NCBI RefSeq assembly: GCF_001425325.1
Contig: NZ_LMEH01000002.1
Coordinates: 1,026,788 to 1,090,787, forward strand
Direction: 5' to 3'
From: Leifsonia sp. Root1293
GTDB taxonomy: Bacteria; Actinomycetota; Actinomycetes; Actinomycetales; Microbacteriaceae
DNA: 64,000 nt
Positions 36,665 through 46,632 of this stretch are shown piece after piece. How positions within the stretch are numbered: the first letter of the stretch is position 1; each line of letters opens with the position of its first letter. A program made the translations under genes and the position numbers. Below the pieces are notes generated by a model, which did not search any database, had not been told where the DNA came from, and saw nothing but the letters and a program-made list of their open reading frames with translations.

Positions 36665-39600
36665 ATGGGTTCAGCCCTCGACAGGTTCTCGCCCGCCACG
36701 CGTACGTGGTTCGACGAGGCCTTCAGCGCGCCCACCCTCGCCCAGTCGGGTGCGTGGGATGCGATCGGTCGGGGGTCGCACGCCCTCGTTGTCGCCCCGA
36801 CGGGGTCCGGGAAGACGCTCGCGGCTTTCCTGTCGTCGCTCGACGCCCTGCACGCGAAGGCGGCAGATGACGAGCCGGGCACCCGGGTGCTCTACATCTC
36901 GCCGCTCAAGGCCCTCGGCGTCGACGTCGAGCGCAACCTGCGGGCACCACTGGTGGGCATCGCGCGCGTCGCAGACCGGCTCGGAATCGAGCCGCCGCAC
37001 GTCAGCGTCGGCGTGCGCTCCGGCGACACCCCGGCAGCCGATCGCCGCACCCTGCAGAAGTCGCCGCCCGACATCCTGATCACGACGCCCGAGTCGCTCT
37101 TCCTCATGCTCACATCGGCAGCGCGCGACACCCTGCGCACTGTCGAGACCGTCATCGTCGACGAGATCCACGCCGTCGCCGGCACCAAGCGGGGCGCCCA
37201 TCTGGCCGTCTCGCTCGAGCGGCTCGACGACCTCCTCGACAAGCCGGCCCAGCGCATCGGGCTGTCGGCCACAGTGCGGCCGCCGGAGGAGGTCGCCCGA
37301 TTCCTCTGCGCGAGTGCGCCCGTCGAGATCGTGGCACCGGCTTCCGAGAAGCGCTTCGACCTGCGCGTCGTGGTGCCTGTCGACGACATGGCCGATCTCC
37401 CACCCGCGCCGGAGCGCGAGGGCGCCACCTCCAGCGCCACGCCGCAGACGGGCTCCATCTGGCCGCACGTCGAAGAGGCGATCGTCGACCGCGTGCTCGA
37501 GAACCGGTCGTCGATCGTCTTCGCGAACTCGCGGCGTCTCGCCGAGAGGCTGACGGCGCGACTGAATGAGATCTACGCGGAACGCACGGGTGATGCCGTA
37601 TCGACGGATGCCGGTCCTCCAGCAGCACTCATGGGGCAGGCGGGGCAGATGCAGGGCGCAGAACCGCTGCTGGCGCGGGCGCACCACGGCTCGGTCAGCA
37701 AGGAGCAACGGGCTGAGATCGAAGACGACCTCAAGTCGGGTCGGCTGCGCTGCGTCGTCGCCACCTCCAGCCTCGAGCTCGGCATCGACATGGGAGCCGT
37801 CGACCTCGTCGTGCAGGTCGAGTCGCCGCCGTCGGTCGCGAGCGGGCTGCAGCGTGTCGGTCGCGCCGGCCACCAGGTGGGCGAGGTGTCCCGCGGCGTC
37901 ATCTTCCCGAAGCATCGCGCCGATCTCGTGCACGCCGCGGTCACGGCTGAGCGCATGCTCGCCGGCGCTATCGAGACGCTCCACATTCCGGCCAACCCCC
38001 TCGACATCCTCGCGCAGCAGACCGTTGCCGCCGTCGCGCTCGATCAGCAGAGCGTCGACGGCTGGTTCGACACCGTGCGTCGCAGCGCCCCGTTCTCTGC
38101 CCTGCCGCGGTCGGCCTACGAGGCCACCCTCGACCTCCTCGCCGGACGCTACCCGTCCGACCAGTTCGCCGAGCTGCGGCCGCGCATCGTATGGGATCGC
38201 GAAGCGGGAGTTCTCACCGGCCGTCCGGGCGCGCAGCGCCTGGCCGTGACGAGCGGTGGCACCATCCCCGACCGCGGCATGTTCGGAGTCTTCCTCGTCG
38301 GAGGCGACGAGCTCACCGGCCGTCGCGTCGGCGAGCTCGACGAGGAGATGGTCTACGAGTCCCGCGTCGGCGACGTGTTCGCCCTGGGAGCGACCAGTTG
38401 GCGCATCCAGGAGATCACCCACGATCGCGTGAACGTGACGCCGGCGTTCGGGCAGCCGGGCCGCCTCCCGTTCTGGAAGGGCGACTCGCTGGGCCGTCCG
38501 GCCGAGCTCGGCCGGGCACTCGGCCAGTTCATGCGCGACGTCTCGTCGGCGACGGATGCCGACGCCCGGAGCCGCATCCGTGCCGGGGGCCTCGACGATC
38601 GGGCGGCGACCAACCTCATCGCGTTCCTGACCGACCAACGGGCTGCGACGGGGCAGGTACCGACCGACCGCACCCTCGTCGTCGAACGCGTGCGCGACGA
38701 GCTGGGCGACTGGCGCGTCATCCTGCATTCCCCCTACGGCATGAATGTGCACGCTCCCTGGGCCCTCGCCGTGAGCGCCCGGGTGCGCGAGCGCCACGGC
38801 ATCGACGGGGCCTCCATCGCCAGCGACGACGGCATCATCGTGCGCATCCCCGACACCGGTGTCGAGCCGCCCGGCGCCGAACTCTTCGTCTTCGAGGCCG
38901 ACGAGCTCGAGCAGCTCGTCACCGACGAGGTCGGCGGATCGGCACTCTTCGCGTCGCGTTTCCGGGAGTGCGCCGCCCGCGCGCTCCTCCTCCCGCACTA
39001 CCGTCCAGGCACGAGGTCGCCGCTCTGGCAGCAGCGTCAGAAGTCGGCGCAGCTCCTCGACGTCGCCCGGACCTTCCCGACGTTCCCGATCATCCTCGAG
39101 ACGTTGCGCGAGTGCCTTCAAGACGTCTACGACCTGCCGTCGCTGCTCGCGCTCGCCCGCGAGATCGGCTCGCGCGGCATCCGTCTGGTCGAGACCACGA
39201 CCGACACTCCCAGTCCTTTCGCGAGCACCCTGCTGTTCGGCTACGTCGGTGCCTTCATGTACGAGGGCGACAGCCCGCTCGCCGAACGACGGGCCGCGGC
39301 GCTCGCGATCGACTCGACGCTGCTGGCCGAACTCCTCGGCAGGGTGGAGCTGCGCGAGCTCCTCGACCCTGCCGTCATCGACGACACCGAGCGCGAGCTG
39401 CAGCGGCTGGCACCAGACAGACGAGCCAAGGGCATCGAAGGTATCGCCGATCTGCTGCGCGGGCTGGGAGCGCTGTCGGTCGAGGAGATCAGCGCACGGG
39501 TCACCGCTGAGACGCTTCCCGACGTCGCCGGGCACATCGACGAGCTTCTGCGGACCAAGCGCATCGTCCGCACGGCTCTGGCGGGCGCCGACCGGCTCGC

Positions 39601-41212
39601 TGCCATCGAAGACGTCGGCCGGCTGCGCGACGCCCTGGGAGTCCCCATCCAGGTGGGCGTTCCCGAGGCCTACCTCGAGGCCGTTGCCGACCCGCTCGGC
39701 GACCTGATCAGTCGCTACGCTCGCACCCACGGACCGTTCGCCACCGAGGAGGTGGCCGAACGACTCGGCATCGGCACGGCTGTCGCGCGCTCCGCGCTGC
39801 GTCGGCTGGTCGAGGCGCGGCGGCTGGTCGAGGGGGAGTTCCGTCCCAACGGAACGTCAGCGGAGTGGTGCGATGCCGAGGTGCTGCGGCGCCTCCGCCG
39901 GCGCTCTCTCGCCGCCCTGCGGCACGAGATCGAACCCGTCGAGCAGCGTGCTCTGGCCCGGTTCCTGCCCGTGTGGCAGCACGTCGGCGGCAGGCTGCGC
40001 GGCCTCGACGGCGTGGCATCCGTCATCGAGCAGCTCGAGGGCGCCCGCCTGCCGGCCTCGGCGTGGGAGTCGCTCGTGCTTCCGGCTCGGGTCTCGGACT
40101 ACAGCCCGGCCATGCTCGATGAGCTGATGGCGACCGGCGAGGTGGTCTGGTGCGGCTCCGGAGCGCTGGCCGGCGACGACGGCTGGATCAGCCTGCACCT
40201 GGCCGATACGGCGGCGCTGACCCTGCCCATCTCCCTCGAGAGCGAGACGACGCCGCTGCAGCGCGAGGTTCTCGCCAGTCTCGGCTCCGGCGGAGCATTC
40301 TTCTTCCGTCAGCTGGCCGATGCCGTGGGGTCCGAGGACGACTCCGCGCTGGTCGAGGCCCTCTGGGACCTCGCCTGGTCGGGTCTCGTCACCAACGACA
40401 CCTTCGCGCCCGTCCGTGCTCTCGTCGCAGGGGGTCACAGCGCCCACAAACCGCAACGCGCTGCTCCCCGCGCCCGCATGCATCGAGGCCGGGCGCTGCC
40501 GCGCGCGAAGATGCCCAGCCGCGGAGGCCCGCCCACGGTGGCCGGCCGCTGGTCGATCCTGCCGCTGCCCGACGGCTCGGCCACCAGGCGGGCACACGCG
40601 CTCGGCGAGACCCTGCTCGAGCGCTATGGCGTCGTCACCCGCGGCGCCGCCGTCGCCGAGGGCGTCATCGGCGGCTTCGCCCTCGTCTACCGCACCCTGC
40701 GGGAGTTCGAGGAGTCCGGCCGCAGCCGTCGGGGCTACTTCGTCGACAAGCTGGGCGCTGCCCAGTTCGCCGCTCCCGGCGCCGTCGACAGGCTCCGCAG
40801 TCACGTCGACCGCGACGACGGCTCGACTCAGCAGGCGCCGGCCGCGTTCACCCTCGCCGCAACCGACCCCGCCAATCCGTTCGGTGCCGCCCTCGCCTGG
40901 CCGGCACTGCCGGAAGGAACCGCCCACCGCCCGGCGCGCAAGGCCGGCGCCCTGGTGGTGCTCGTCGATGGCACGATCGCCCTCTACGTCGAGCGTGGAG
41001 GCAAGACGATGCTGGCCTTCACCGACGACGAGACGGTACTGACCGCCGCCGCGACCTCGCTGGCCGCCGCCGTCTCACGGGGCGGCATGCGCAAGCTCGC
41101 CGTCGAGACGGTCAACGGACTGTTCGTTCTCGGAGCGCCGGCCGGGCTCGCGCTCCGCGGAGCCGGCTTCAGCGAGACGCCGCGTGGGCTGCGCCTGAGC
41201 GCGCGAGTCTGA
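36665..41212 (+). CDS. lhr: Lhr-type ATP-dependent DNA helicase
   Basis: A 1515-aa superfamily 2 3'-to-5' helicase of the long Lhr type. Motifs: Q-motif region, Walker A APTGSGKTLAAFL (about 40-52), ISPLKALGVDVERNL (Ia), TTPESLFLML (Ib), VDEIHAVAG (II, DEIH), LSATVRP (III), FANSRRLAERL (IV), ATSSLELGIDMGAVD (V) and QRVGRAGHQ (VI). About 600 further residues form the winged-helix and Lhr C-terminal domains. In mycobacteria Lhr is a DNA-damage-induced helicase; the next gene, nei2, is a repair glycosylase, and the same pair occurs elsewhere in actinobacteria. The frame is open upstream, but ATG 36665 begins the conserved N terminus. Confidence 0.96.
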   Translation: MGSALDRFSPATRTWFDEAFSAPTLAQSGAWDAIGRGSHALVVAPTGSGKTLAAFLSSLDALHAKAADDEPGTRVLYISPLKALGVDVERNLRAPLVGIARVADRLGIEPPHVSVGVRSGDTPAADRRTLQKSPPDILITTPESLFLMLTSAARDTLRTVETVIVDEIHAVAGTKRGAHLAVSLERLDDLLDKPAQRIGLSATVRPPEEVARFLCASAPVEIVAPASEKRFDLRVVVPVDDMADLPPAPEREGATSSATPQTGSIWPHVEEAIVDRVLENRSSIVFANSRRLAERLTARLNEIYAERTGDAVSTDAGPPAALMGQAGQMQGAEPLLARAHHGSVSKEQRAEIEDDLKSGRLRCVVATSSLELGIDMGAVDLVVQVESPPSVASGLQRVGRAGHQVGEVSRGVIFPKHRADLVHAAVTAERMLAGAIETLHIPANPLDILAQQTVAAVALDQQSVDGWFDTVRRSAPFSALPRSAYEATLDLLAGRYPSDQFAELRPRIVWDREAGVLTGRPGAQRLAVTSGGTIPDRGMFGVFLVGGDELTGRRVGELDEEMVYESRVGDVFALGATSWRIQEITHDRVNVTPAFGQPGRLPFWKGDSLGRPAELGRALGQFMRDVSSATDADARSRIRAGGLDDRAATNLIAFLTDQRAATGQVPTDRTLVVERVRDELGDWRVILHSPYGMNVHAPWALAVSARVRERHGIDGASIASDDGIIVRIPDTGVEPPGAELFVFEADELEQLVTDEVGGSALFASRFRECAARALLLPHYRPGTRSPLWQQRQKSAQLLDVARTFPTFPIILETLRECLQDVYDLPSLLALAREIGSRGIRLVETTTDTPSPFASTLLFGYVGAFMYEGDSPLAERRAAALAIDSTLLAELLGRVELRELLDPAVIDDTERELQRLAPDRRAKGIEGIADLLRGLGALSVEEISARVTAETLPDVAGHIDELLRTKRIVRTALAGADRLAAIEDVGRLRDALGVPIQVGVPEAYLEAVADPLGDLISRYARTHGPFATEEVAERLGIGTAVARSALRRLVEARRLVEGEFRPNGTSAEWCDAEVLRRLRRRSLAALRHEIEPVEQRALARFLPVWQHVGGRLRGLDGVASVIEQLEGARLPASAWESLVLPARVSDYSPAMLDELMATGEVVWCGSGALAGDDGWISLHLADTAALTLPISLESETTPLQREVLASLGSGGAFFFRQLADAVGSEDDSALVEALWDLAWSGLVTNDTFAPVRALVAGGHSAHKPQRAAPRARMHRGRALPRAKMPSRGGPPTVAGRWSILPLPDGSATRRAHALGETLLERYGVVTRGAAVAEGVIGGFALVYRTLREFEESGRSRRGYFVDKLGAAQFAAPGAVDRLRSHVDRDDGSTQQAPAAFTLAATDPANPFGAALAWPALPEGTAHRPARKAGALVVLVDGTIALYVERGGKTMLAFTDDETVLTAAATSLAAAVSRGGMRKLAVETVNGLFVLGAPAGLALRGAGFSETPRGLRLSARV

Positions 41213-41227
41213 TCGGCGGCCCGCTGC

Positions 41228-42016
41228 ATGCCTGAGGGTGACACCGTCTTCCGCACCGCCCGGTCCCTGAATGCGGCACTGGCCGGTGAGCTCATCACTC
41301 GCAGCGACATCAGGGTTCCGGCCTTCGCGACCGTCGACCTCACGGGTCGCACCGTCGACGATGTCGTGGCTCGAGGCAAGCACCTATTGCTGCACGCCGG
41401 TGACCTCGTCGTGCACTCGCACCTCAAGATGGAGGGCGCCTGGCACCTCTACAGGCACGGAACGCCATGGCAGCGCCCCGCGTACCAGGCCCGCATCATC
41501 ATCGAGACGGCCGAGTGGGTGGCCGTCGGCTTCGAGCTCGGCGTTCTCGAGGTCGTTCCCACGGCCGAGGAGCACACGGTCGTGGGTCACCTCGGCCCCG
41601 ACCTGCTCGGCTCCGACTGGGACGCCGCGGCCGCCGGCACGGCCGTCTCGAACCTCGAGGCGAGGCCCGACGTCCCGGTTGCGGTGGCCCTGGCCGACCA
41701 GCGCAATCTGGCCGGGCTCGGCAACGTCTTCGTGAACGAGCTCTGCTTCCTCCGCGGCATCCGCCCGCAGCGCCCGATGAGCGAGGTCCCGGATGCCGCC
41801 GGCCTGGTCGCGCTGGCCCATCGCCTCATCACGGCCAATGCCGAGCGGACAGCGCGGACGACGACGGGCGTCGACCGCAACGGCCAGCGTCTCTGGGTGT
41901 ACGGGCGGGGCGGAAAGCCGTGCCGGCGATGCGGAACGCGCATCCAGCACGGCACGCTCGGCCGCACGGAGCTCGAGCAGCGCGAGACCTGGTGGTGTCC
42001 CCGCTGCCAGAGCTAG
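41228..42016 (+). CDS. nei2: Endonuclease VIII/Fpg-family DNA glycosylase (Nei2-like)
   Basis: A 262-aa bifunctional glycosylase/AP lyase for oxidised bases. The N terminus is MPEGDTVFR with the catalytic Pro2 and Glu3. The helix-two-turn-helix contains DQRNLAGLGNVFVNELCFLRGI, and the zinc finger is CRRCGTRIQ...WWCPRCQ. VHSHLKMEGAW supplies the conserved DNA-binding loop. The initiator methionine must be removed for catalysis, as in the rest of the family. It lies 15 nt after lhr. Confidence 0.94.
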   Translation: MPEGDTVFRTARSLNAALAGELITRSDIRVPAFATVDLTGRTVDDVVARGKHLLLHAGDLVVHSHLKMEGAWHLYRHGTPWQRPAYQARIIIETAEWVAVGFELGVLEVVPTAEEHTVVGHLGPDLLGSDWDAAAAGTAVSNLEARPDVPVAVALADQRNLAGLGNVFVNELCFLRGIRPQRPMSEVPDAAGLVALAHRLITANAERTARTTTGVDRNGQRLWVYGRGGKPCRRCGTRIQHGTLGRTELEQRETWWCPRCQS

Positions 42017-42059
42017 CCGTTCGCGGCGGCCCGGACGGAGTCCGCGGCCGAAGCGTCGC

Positions 42060-42434
42060 CTAGTTGACCGGGCCGGTCCACTTCTCGCCCGGACCCTTGC
42101 CGATGGGGTCGGGGATGATCGACGCCTCGCGGAAGGCGAGCTGGAGCGAGCGCAGGCCGTCCCGAAGGCTCCGGGCGTGCATGTCGCTGATCTCGGGCGC
42201 GCCCGCCGTGATCAGCCCGGCCAGGGCGGTGATGAGCTTGCGTGCCTCATCGAGATCCAGCTGCGAGTCGGGGTCGTCGGCCAGACCGACCTTGACGGCG
42301 GCGGCGCTCATCAGGTGCACGGCCGCTGTCGTGATGACCTCGACGGCGGGAACCTCCGCGATATCGCGGGTGGCCCCGATCGAGGCGTCCTCGGCCTCGT
42401 CGTAGGGGCTGACGTGCTCGGAACTGTGACTCAC
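42060..42434 (-). CDS. DUF1844 family protein
   Basis: A 124-aa helical cytoplasmic protein. The central part VEVITTAAVHLMSAAAVKVGLADDPDSQLDLDEARKLITALAGL matches DUF1844, a short family of unknown function that is often found next to infC in actinobacteria. The GTG start at 42434 follows AGAGGATTTCA. It diverges from infC; the promoter proposed for infC overlaps its start codon. Confidence 0.85.
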   Translation of the reverse strand: MSHSSEHVSPYDEAEDASIGATRDIAEVPAVEVITTAAVHLMSAAAVKVGLADDPDSQLDLDEARKLITALAGLITAGAPEISDMHARSLRDGLRSLQLAFREASIIPDPIGKGPGEKWTGPVN

Positions 42435-42453
42435 TGAAATCCTCTGCTAGACT
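42425..42453 (+). promoter_or_regulatory. Possible infC operon promoter
   Basis: TGTGAC (42425-42430), 17 nt, TAGACT (42448-42453). This would give a leader of about 240 nt before infC, with a hairpin TTCCGGCC/GGTCGGAA at 42462-42485 and GATGCCG/CGGCATC at 42640-42655. The -35 match is weak. Confidence 0.35.
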
Positions 42454-42698
42454 GATGCAGGCTTCCGGCCATTTCTGGTCGGAAACGAAAGTGGAGATTC
42501 TCCCACCCGCGCTTGACCGCTTCACTAGGTTACCGGGTTGATTGCACTCCGCTTCCTCGTCCCACGATGGGGAAGTAGGCAGGGTGCCGTAGTACAGCGT
42601 GCTGGAAAGTCACGCCAGGACTATGTGGATTTCCCCTCTCGATGCCGTGCGGCATCCCGTCGCGCGACAGCGTTGAAGCACGATTAGAGGAGACTCGC

Positions 42699-43278
<580 letters not shown>

Positions 43279-43286
<8 letters not shown>

Positions 43287-43473
43287 GCAGAAGACCCACT
43301 CCGGGTCCAAGAAGCGTTTCAAGGTCACTGGCAGCGGCAAGATCATGAAGCAGCAGGCCGGCATGCGTCACAACCTCGAGGTCAAGGCCTCGAAGCGCAA
43401 GGGCCGCCTGAACCAGGACCAGGTGCTGGCTCCGGCCGACGCCAAGGTCATCAAGAAGCTTCTCGGCCGCTGA
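43279..43473 (+). CDS. rpmI: 50S ribosomal protein L35
   Basis: A 64-aa basic protein starting [23 protein letters not shown] with the family-typical KK/R-rich body ([14 protein letters not shown]) and ending KKLLGR. Its ATG with GGAGGA upstream lies within the end of infC. Confidence 0.98.
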
Positions 43474-43502
43474 GCCGCGCAACACGTTAGGAAGACAGAG
43501 AA

Positions 43503-43886
43503 ATGGCAAGAGTAAAGCGGGCGGTCAACGCCCACAAGAAGCGTCGGGTCATCCTCGAGCGCGCCCAGGGTTACCGCGGCCAGCGTTCGCGCCTGTACCG
43601 CAAGGCCAAGGAGCAGGTCACCCACTCGCTCGTCTACAGCTACGCCGACCGTCGTGCCCGCAAGGGTGACTTCCGTCGCCTGTGGATCCAGCGCATCAAC
43701 GCGGCTTCGCGTGCGAACGGCCTCACGTACAACCGTCTCATCCAGGGCCTCGGCCTCGCGGGTGTCGGTGTCGACCGTCGCATCCTCGCGGACCTCGCCG
43801 TGAACGAGCCCGCCACCTTCGCCGCTCTGGTCGAGACCGCCCGCAAGGCTCTCCCCGCCGACGTCAACGCGCCGGTCGCGCGCTAG
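43503..43886 (+). CDS. rplT: 50S ribosomal protein L20
   Basis: A 127-aa protein starting [26 protein letters not shown], with [15 protein letters not shown] and [23 protein letters not shown], all typical of L20. It follows rpmI by 29 nt with an AGGAAGAC ribosome site, and ends the infC operon at a perfect hairpin. L20 represses this operon in other bacteria; whether the long leader serves that here is not shown. Confidence 0.98.
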   Translation: MARVKRAVNAHKKRRVILERAQGYRGQRSRLYRKAKEQVTHSLVYSYADRRARKGDFRRLWIQRINAASRANGLTYNRLIQGLGLAGVGVDRRILADLAVNEPATFAALVETARKALPADVNAPVAR

Positions 43887-43910
43887 TCGCCAGCAGCTCA
43901 GCGATTCCTC

Positions 43911-43946
43911 GAACGGCCCCGTCACCTCTCGGTGACGGGGCCGTTC
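43911..43946 (+). terminator. Terminator of infC-rpmI-rplT
   Basis: A perfect 16-bp stem (GAACGGCCCCGTCACC and its reverse complement) with the loop TCTC, 24 nt after the rplT stop codon. The -10 hexamer of the next gene follows at 43959. Confidence 0.9.
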
Positions 43947-43958
43947 GCATCCGCTCGA

Positions 43959-43964
43959 TAGACT
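43959..43964 (+). promoter_or_regulatory. -10 element (TAGACT) 7 nt before the rRNA methyltransferase
   Basis: TAGACT ends 7 nt before ATG 43972, directly downstream of the rplT terminator. This is where a separate, leaderless transcript would need to begin. Confidence 0.45.
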
Positions 43965-43971
43965 CGGTGCC

Positions 43972-44772
43972 ATGCTTGAGAACCCGCGCTCGCCCCGTGT
44001 CCGAGCCGTCGCCAAGCTCGCCAAGAAGCCCGCCCGGGTCGACAGCGGACTGTTCCTCCTCGAGGGTCCGCAGGCCGTCGCCGAGGCCATCACCTTCAAG
44101 CCGGAGCTCGTGGTCGATCTCTTCGCCACCCCCACGGCCCTCGAGCGTCACGACGACATCGCCCGGGCGGCGGAAGACGCCGACATCGAGATCGAATACG
44201 TGACCGAGCAGGTCCTTGAGGCCATGAGCGACACTGTCACGCCGCAGGGCTTCATCGCCGTCTGCCGCCAGTTCCCCACCTCGGTGAAGGACATCTTCGC
44301 GTCGGAGCCCCGCCTCATCGCCATCCTCGAGGAGGTGCGCGACCCCGGCAACGCCGGAACCATCGTGCGGGCAGCGGATGCCGCCGGCGCCGACGCCGTC
44401 ATCTTCACCGGGCGCAGCGTCGACCTCTACAACCCCAAGGTCGTGCGTTCGTCGACGGGCTCGATCTTCCACCTCCCGATCGCGGTCGACGTCGAGCTCG
44501 AGGATGTCCGGGATCGCGCTCGCGCCGCCGGCCTCCAGATCCTCGCGGCCGACATCAAGGGAGACGATCTGCTGGCCGCTCGCACCGAGGGCCTCCTCGA
44601 CGCCCCCACCGCCTGGCTGTTCGGCAACGAGGCCCGCGGCCTCACCGACGACAAGCTCGCATTGGCCGACCGCTCGGTCTCCGTTCCCATCTACGGCAGC
44701 GCCGAGTCGATGAACCTGGCGACCGCGGCGTCGGTCTGCCTCTACGAGTCGGCGTTCGCCCACAGGTCCTGA
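43972..44772 (+). CDS. TrmH/SpoU-family RNA 2'-O-methyltransferase
   Basis: A 266-aa SPOUT methyltransferase. The N-terminal substrate-binding domain (MLENPRSPRVRAVAKLAKKPAR, then LFLLEGPQAVAEA) precedes the knot domain with motif 1 DPGNAGTIVRAADAAGADAV, motif 2 LFGNEARGL and motif 3 IPIYGSAESMNLATAASVCLYE. It methylates a ribose in rRNA or tRNA (TsnR/RlmB-like), with exact target unknown. The gene order rplT-trmH-pheS is standard in actinobacteria, though here gluABCD is inserted before pheS. Confidence 0.94.
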   Translation: MLENPRSPRVRAVAKLAKKPARVDSGLFLLEGPQAVAEAITFKPELVVDLFATPTALERHDDIARAAEDADIEIEYVTEQVLEAMSDTVTPQGFIAVCRQFPTSVKDIFASEPRLIAILEEVRDPGNAGTIVRAADAAGADAVIFTGRSVDLYNPKVVRSSTGSIFHLPIAVDVELEDVRDRARAAGLQILAADIKGDDLLAARTEGLLDAPTAWLFGNEARGLTDDKLALADRSVSVPIYGSAESMNLATAASVCLYESAFAHRS

Positions 44773-44783
44773 GCCCCGCTTCG

Positions 44784-44801
44784 GGTTACGATCACGTAAC
44801 C
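44784..44801. promoter_or_regulatory. Inverted repeat upstream of gluABCD (candidate operator)
   Basis: GGTTACGATCACGTAACC has 7-bp arms around ATCA and lies 70 bp upstream of gluA, inside the presumed promoter region. It is typical of a dimeric regulator's site; the regulator is unknown. Confidence 0.45.
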
Positions 44802-44840
44802 GACCGGCCGTTTTGTCTGCGGCGTCTGCGGCTCGCCCCC

Positions 44841-44846
44841 TACAGT
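44841..44846 (+). promoter_or_regulatory. -10 element (TACAGT) 7 nt before gluA
   Basis: TACAGT ends 7 nt before ATG 44854; a TTGTCT at 44813 is 22 nt upstream, too far for a standard -35. Confidence 0.45.
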
Positions 44847-44853
44847 GGGGTAC

Positions 44854-45642
44854 ATGGCGGACAACGAAGCGGCACCGGCGACGTCGAACATCAGTGTGCG
44901 TCGAGGTGAGCCACTGGTCGTCGTCTCAGACGTCGACAAGCACTTCGGCGACCTGCACGTGCTCAAGAACATCTCCACGACGGTCAATCGCGGAGAGGTC
45001 GTCGTGGTCATCGGGCCCAGTGGATCCGGCAAGTCCACCCTCTGCCGCGCCATCAACCGGCTCGAGACCATCGACAGCGGAACCATCTCGATCGATGGGG
45101 TGAACCTGCCCGAGGAGGGCGCGGATCTCGCGAGGCTCCGTGCCGACGTCGGCATGGTGTTCCAGTCGTTCAACCTCTTCGCCCACAAGTCGGTGCTCGA
45201 GAACGTGACCCTCGCGCCGATCAAGGTCAAGAAGGTCCCGAAGCGCCAGGCCGTCGAGAAGGCCATGGAGTTGCTCGAGCGGGTGGGGGTGGCCAACCAG
45301 GCGCAGAAGATGCCCGCCCAGCTCTCCGGTGGACAGCAGCAGCGCGTCGCGATCGCCCGCTCGCTGGCGATGAATCCCAAGCTCATCCTGCTCGACGAGC
45401 CGACGAGCGCTCTCGACCCCGAGATGATCAACGAGGTCCTCGACGTGATGGTCGGCCTCGCGAAAGACGGGATGACGATGATCGTCGTCACCCACGAGAT
45501 GGGCTTCGCCCGCAAGGCCGCCGATCGCGTGCTCTTCATGGCCGACGGAGAGATCGTCGAAGAGGCGACCCCGGAGCAGTTCTTCACCAACCCGAAGTCG
45601 GAGAGGGCCCAGGACTTCCTGTCCAAGATCCTGGAGCACTGA
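44854..45642 (+). CDS. gluA: Glutamate-type ABC transporter, ATP-binding subunit
   Basis: A 262-aa polar amino-acid transporter ATPase. Walker [11 protein letters not shown]-loop [11 protein letters not shown], signature [15 protein letters not shown], Walker [15 protein letters not shown] and H-loop VVTHEMGFA are intact. The conserved start is [13 protein letters not shown], preceded by about 30 variable residues. ATG 44854 is preferred to GTG 44845, which overlaps the -10 hexamer. It leads the gluABCD operon; the actinobacterial GluABCD system imports glutamate, but closely related systems take other polar amino acids. Confidence 0.93.
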   Translation: MADNEAAPATSNISVRRGEPLVVVSDVDKHFGDLHVLKNISTTVNRGEVVVVIGPSGSGKSTLCRAINRLETIDSGTISIDGVNLPEEGADLARLRADVGMVFQSFNLFAHKSVLENVTLAPIKVKKVPKRQAVEKAMELLERVGVANQAQKMPAQLSGGQQQRVAIARSLAMNPKLILLDEPTSALDPEMINEVLDVMVGLAKDGMTMIVVTHEMGFARKAADRVLFMADGEIVEEATPEQFFTNPKSERAQDFLSKILEH

Positions 45643-45686
45643 GCCGACCACCCCGATCGAACGCAGATCACAGCACAGAGAAGAGG

Positions 45687-46559
45687 ATGAAGATGAGAAT
45701 CACAAGACGACTGTCGCTCGTCGCGATCGCAGCAGCGGGTGCGCTGGCTCTCGCCGGATGCGCCGGTGACGGCGGATCAGAGGCCACGGTGACACCCGAG
45801 GCAGCACCGACCTTCGCGGCCGGATCCACCATGGAGAAGCTGTCGGAGGCCGGCACCATCACCATCGGCACCAAGTTCGACCAGCCGCTGTTCGGACTGG
45901 TCAACCTCGATGGTGTTCCCGAGGGCTTCGACGTCGAGATCGGCAAGATCATCGCCGCGAAGCTCGGAATCGCGCCGGACAAGATCAAGTGGACCGAGAC
46001 CGTCTCCGCGAACCGCGAGCCGTTCATCGAGAACGGGCAGGTCGACATCGTCGTGGCGACCTACACGATCAACGACAAGCGCAAGGAGGTCATCTCGTTC
46101 GCCGGGCCGTACTACATGGCCGGTCAGTCGATCCTGACTCTCGCCGACAACGACGACATCAAGAGCGAGGACGACCTCGTCGGGCAGAAGGTCTGCTCGG
46201 TGACCGGGTCCACCCCGGCTGCGAAGCTCGCCGAGATCGGTGCCGAGCCGGTGCTCACGGACACCTACACCAACTGCCTCGAGCCACTGCGCTCGGGTGC
46301 CGTCGTCGCGGTCTCCACCGACAACGTCATCCTCGCCGGCCTCGCGGCTCAGAACGAGGGAGAGTTCAAGGTCGTCGGCGAACCGTTCACCGAGGAGCCG
46401 TACGGCATCGGCCTCGCCAAGGACGACACGGACTTCCGGAACTTCATCAACGACACCCTGGAGGAGTCGTACGAGGACGGCACCTACGAAGCGGCTTGGG
46501 ATGCAACGGCCGGTACGGTGCTTCCGTTCGTCGATCCGCCGGCAGTCGATCGCTACTGA
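45687..46559 (+). CDS. gluB: Glutamate-binding lipoprotein of the ABC transporter
   Basis: A 290-aa solute-binding protein (SBP family 3). A signal peptide ends in the lipobox LALAGC (C25), so the protein is lipid-anchored outside. The mature part shows GTITIGTKFDQPLFGLVNLDG, EGFDVEIGKIIAAKLG, VDIVVATYTINDKRKEVISFAGPYY and YGIGLAKDDTDF, all conserved in glutamate-binding proteins. A pair of cysteines (QKVCSVTG and YTNCLEP) probably forms the family disulfide. AGAGAAGAGG precedes the ATG. A 17-bp hairpin separates it from gluC. Confidence 0.93.
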   Translation: MKMRITRRLSLVAIAAAGALALAGCAGDGGSEATVTPEAAPTFAAGSTMEKLSEAGTITIGTKFDQPLFGLVNLDGVPEGFDVEIGKIIAAKLGIAPDKIKWTETVSANREPFIENGQVDIVVATYTINDKRKEVISFAGPYYMAGQSILTLADNDDIKSEDDLVGQKVCSVTGSTPAAKLAEIGAEPVLTDTYTNCLEPLRSGAVVAVSTDNVILAGLAAQNEGEFKVVGEPFTEEPYGIGLAKDDTDFRNFINDTLEESYEDGTYEAAWDATAGTVLPFVDPPAVDRY

Positions 46560-46566
46560 GTGAATC

Positions 46567-46604
46567 CCGCGCGGGCGGGCCAGGGGACTGGCCCGCCCGC
46601 GCGG
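46567..46604 (+). promoter_or_regulatory. Strong intercistronic hairpin between gluB and gluC
   Basis: A perfect 17-bp GC-rich stem (CCGCGCGGGCGGGCCAG and its reverse complement) with the loop GGGA, starting 7 nt after the gluB stop codon and ending 28 nt before gluC. It is followed by no T run, so partial termination or 3'-end protection of a gluAB transcript is more likely than full termination. Confidence 0.85.
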
Positions 46605-46632
46605 CACTGAATGGAAAGGAGGGAGGACAGAG

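Noticed and set aside
36671..39730. 1019-codon minus-strand frame inside lhr
   Set aside because: A shadow of the helicase gene, whose motifs are all intact on the plus strand.
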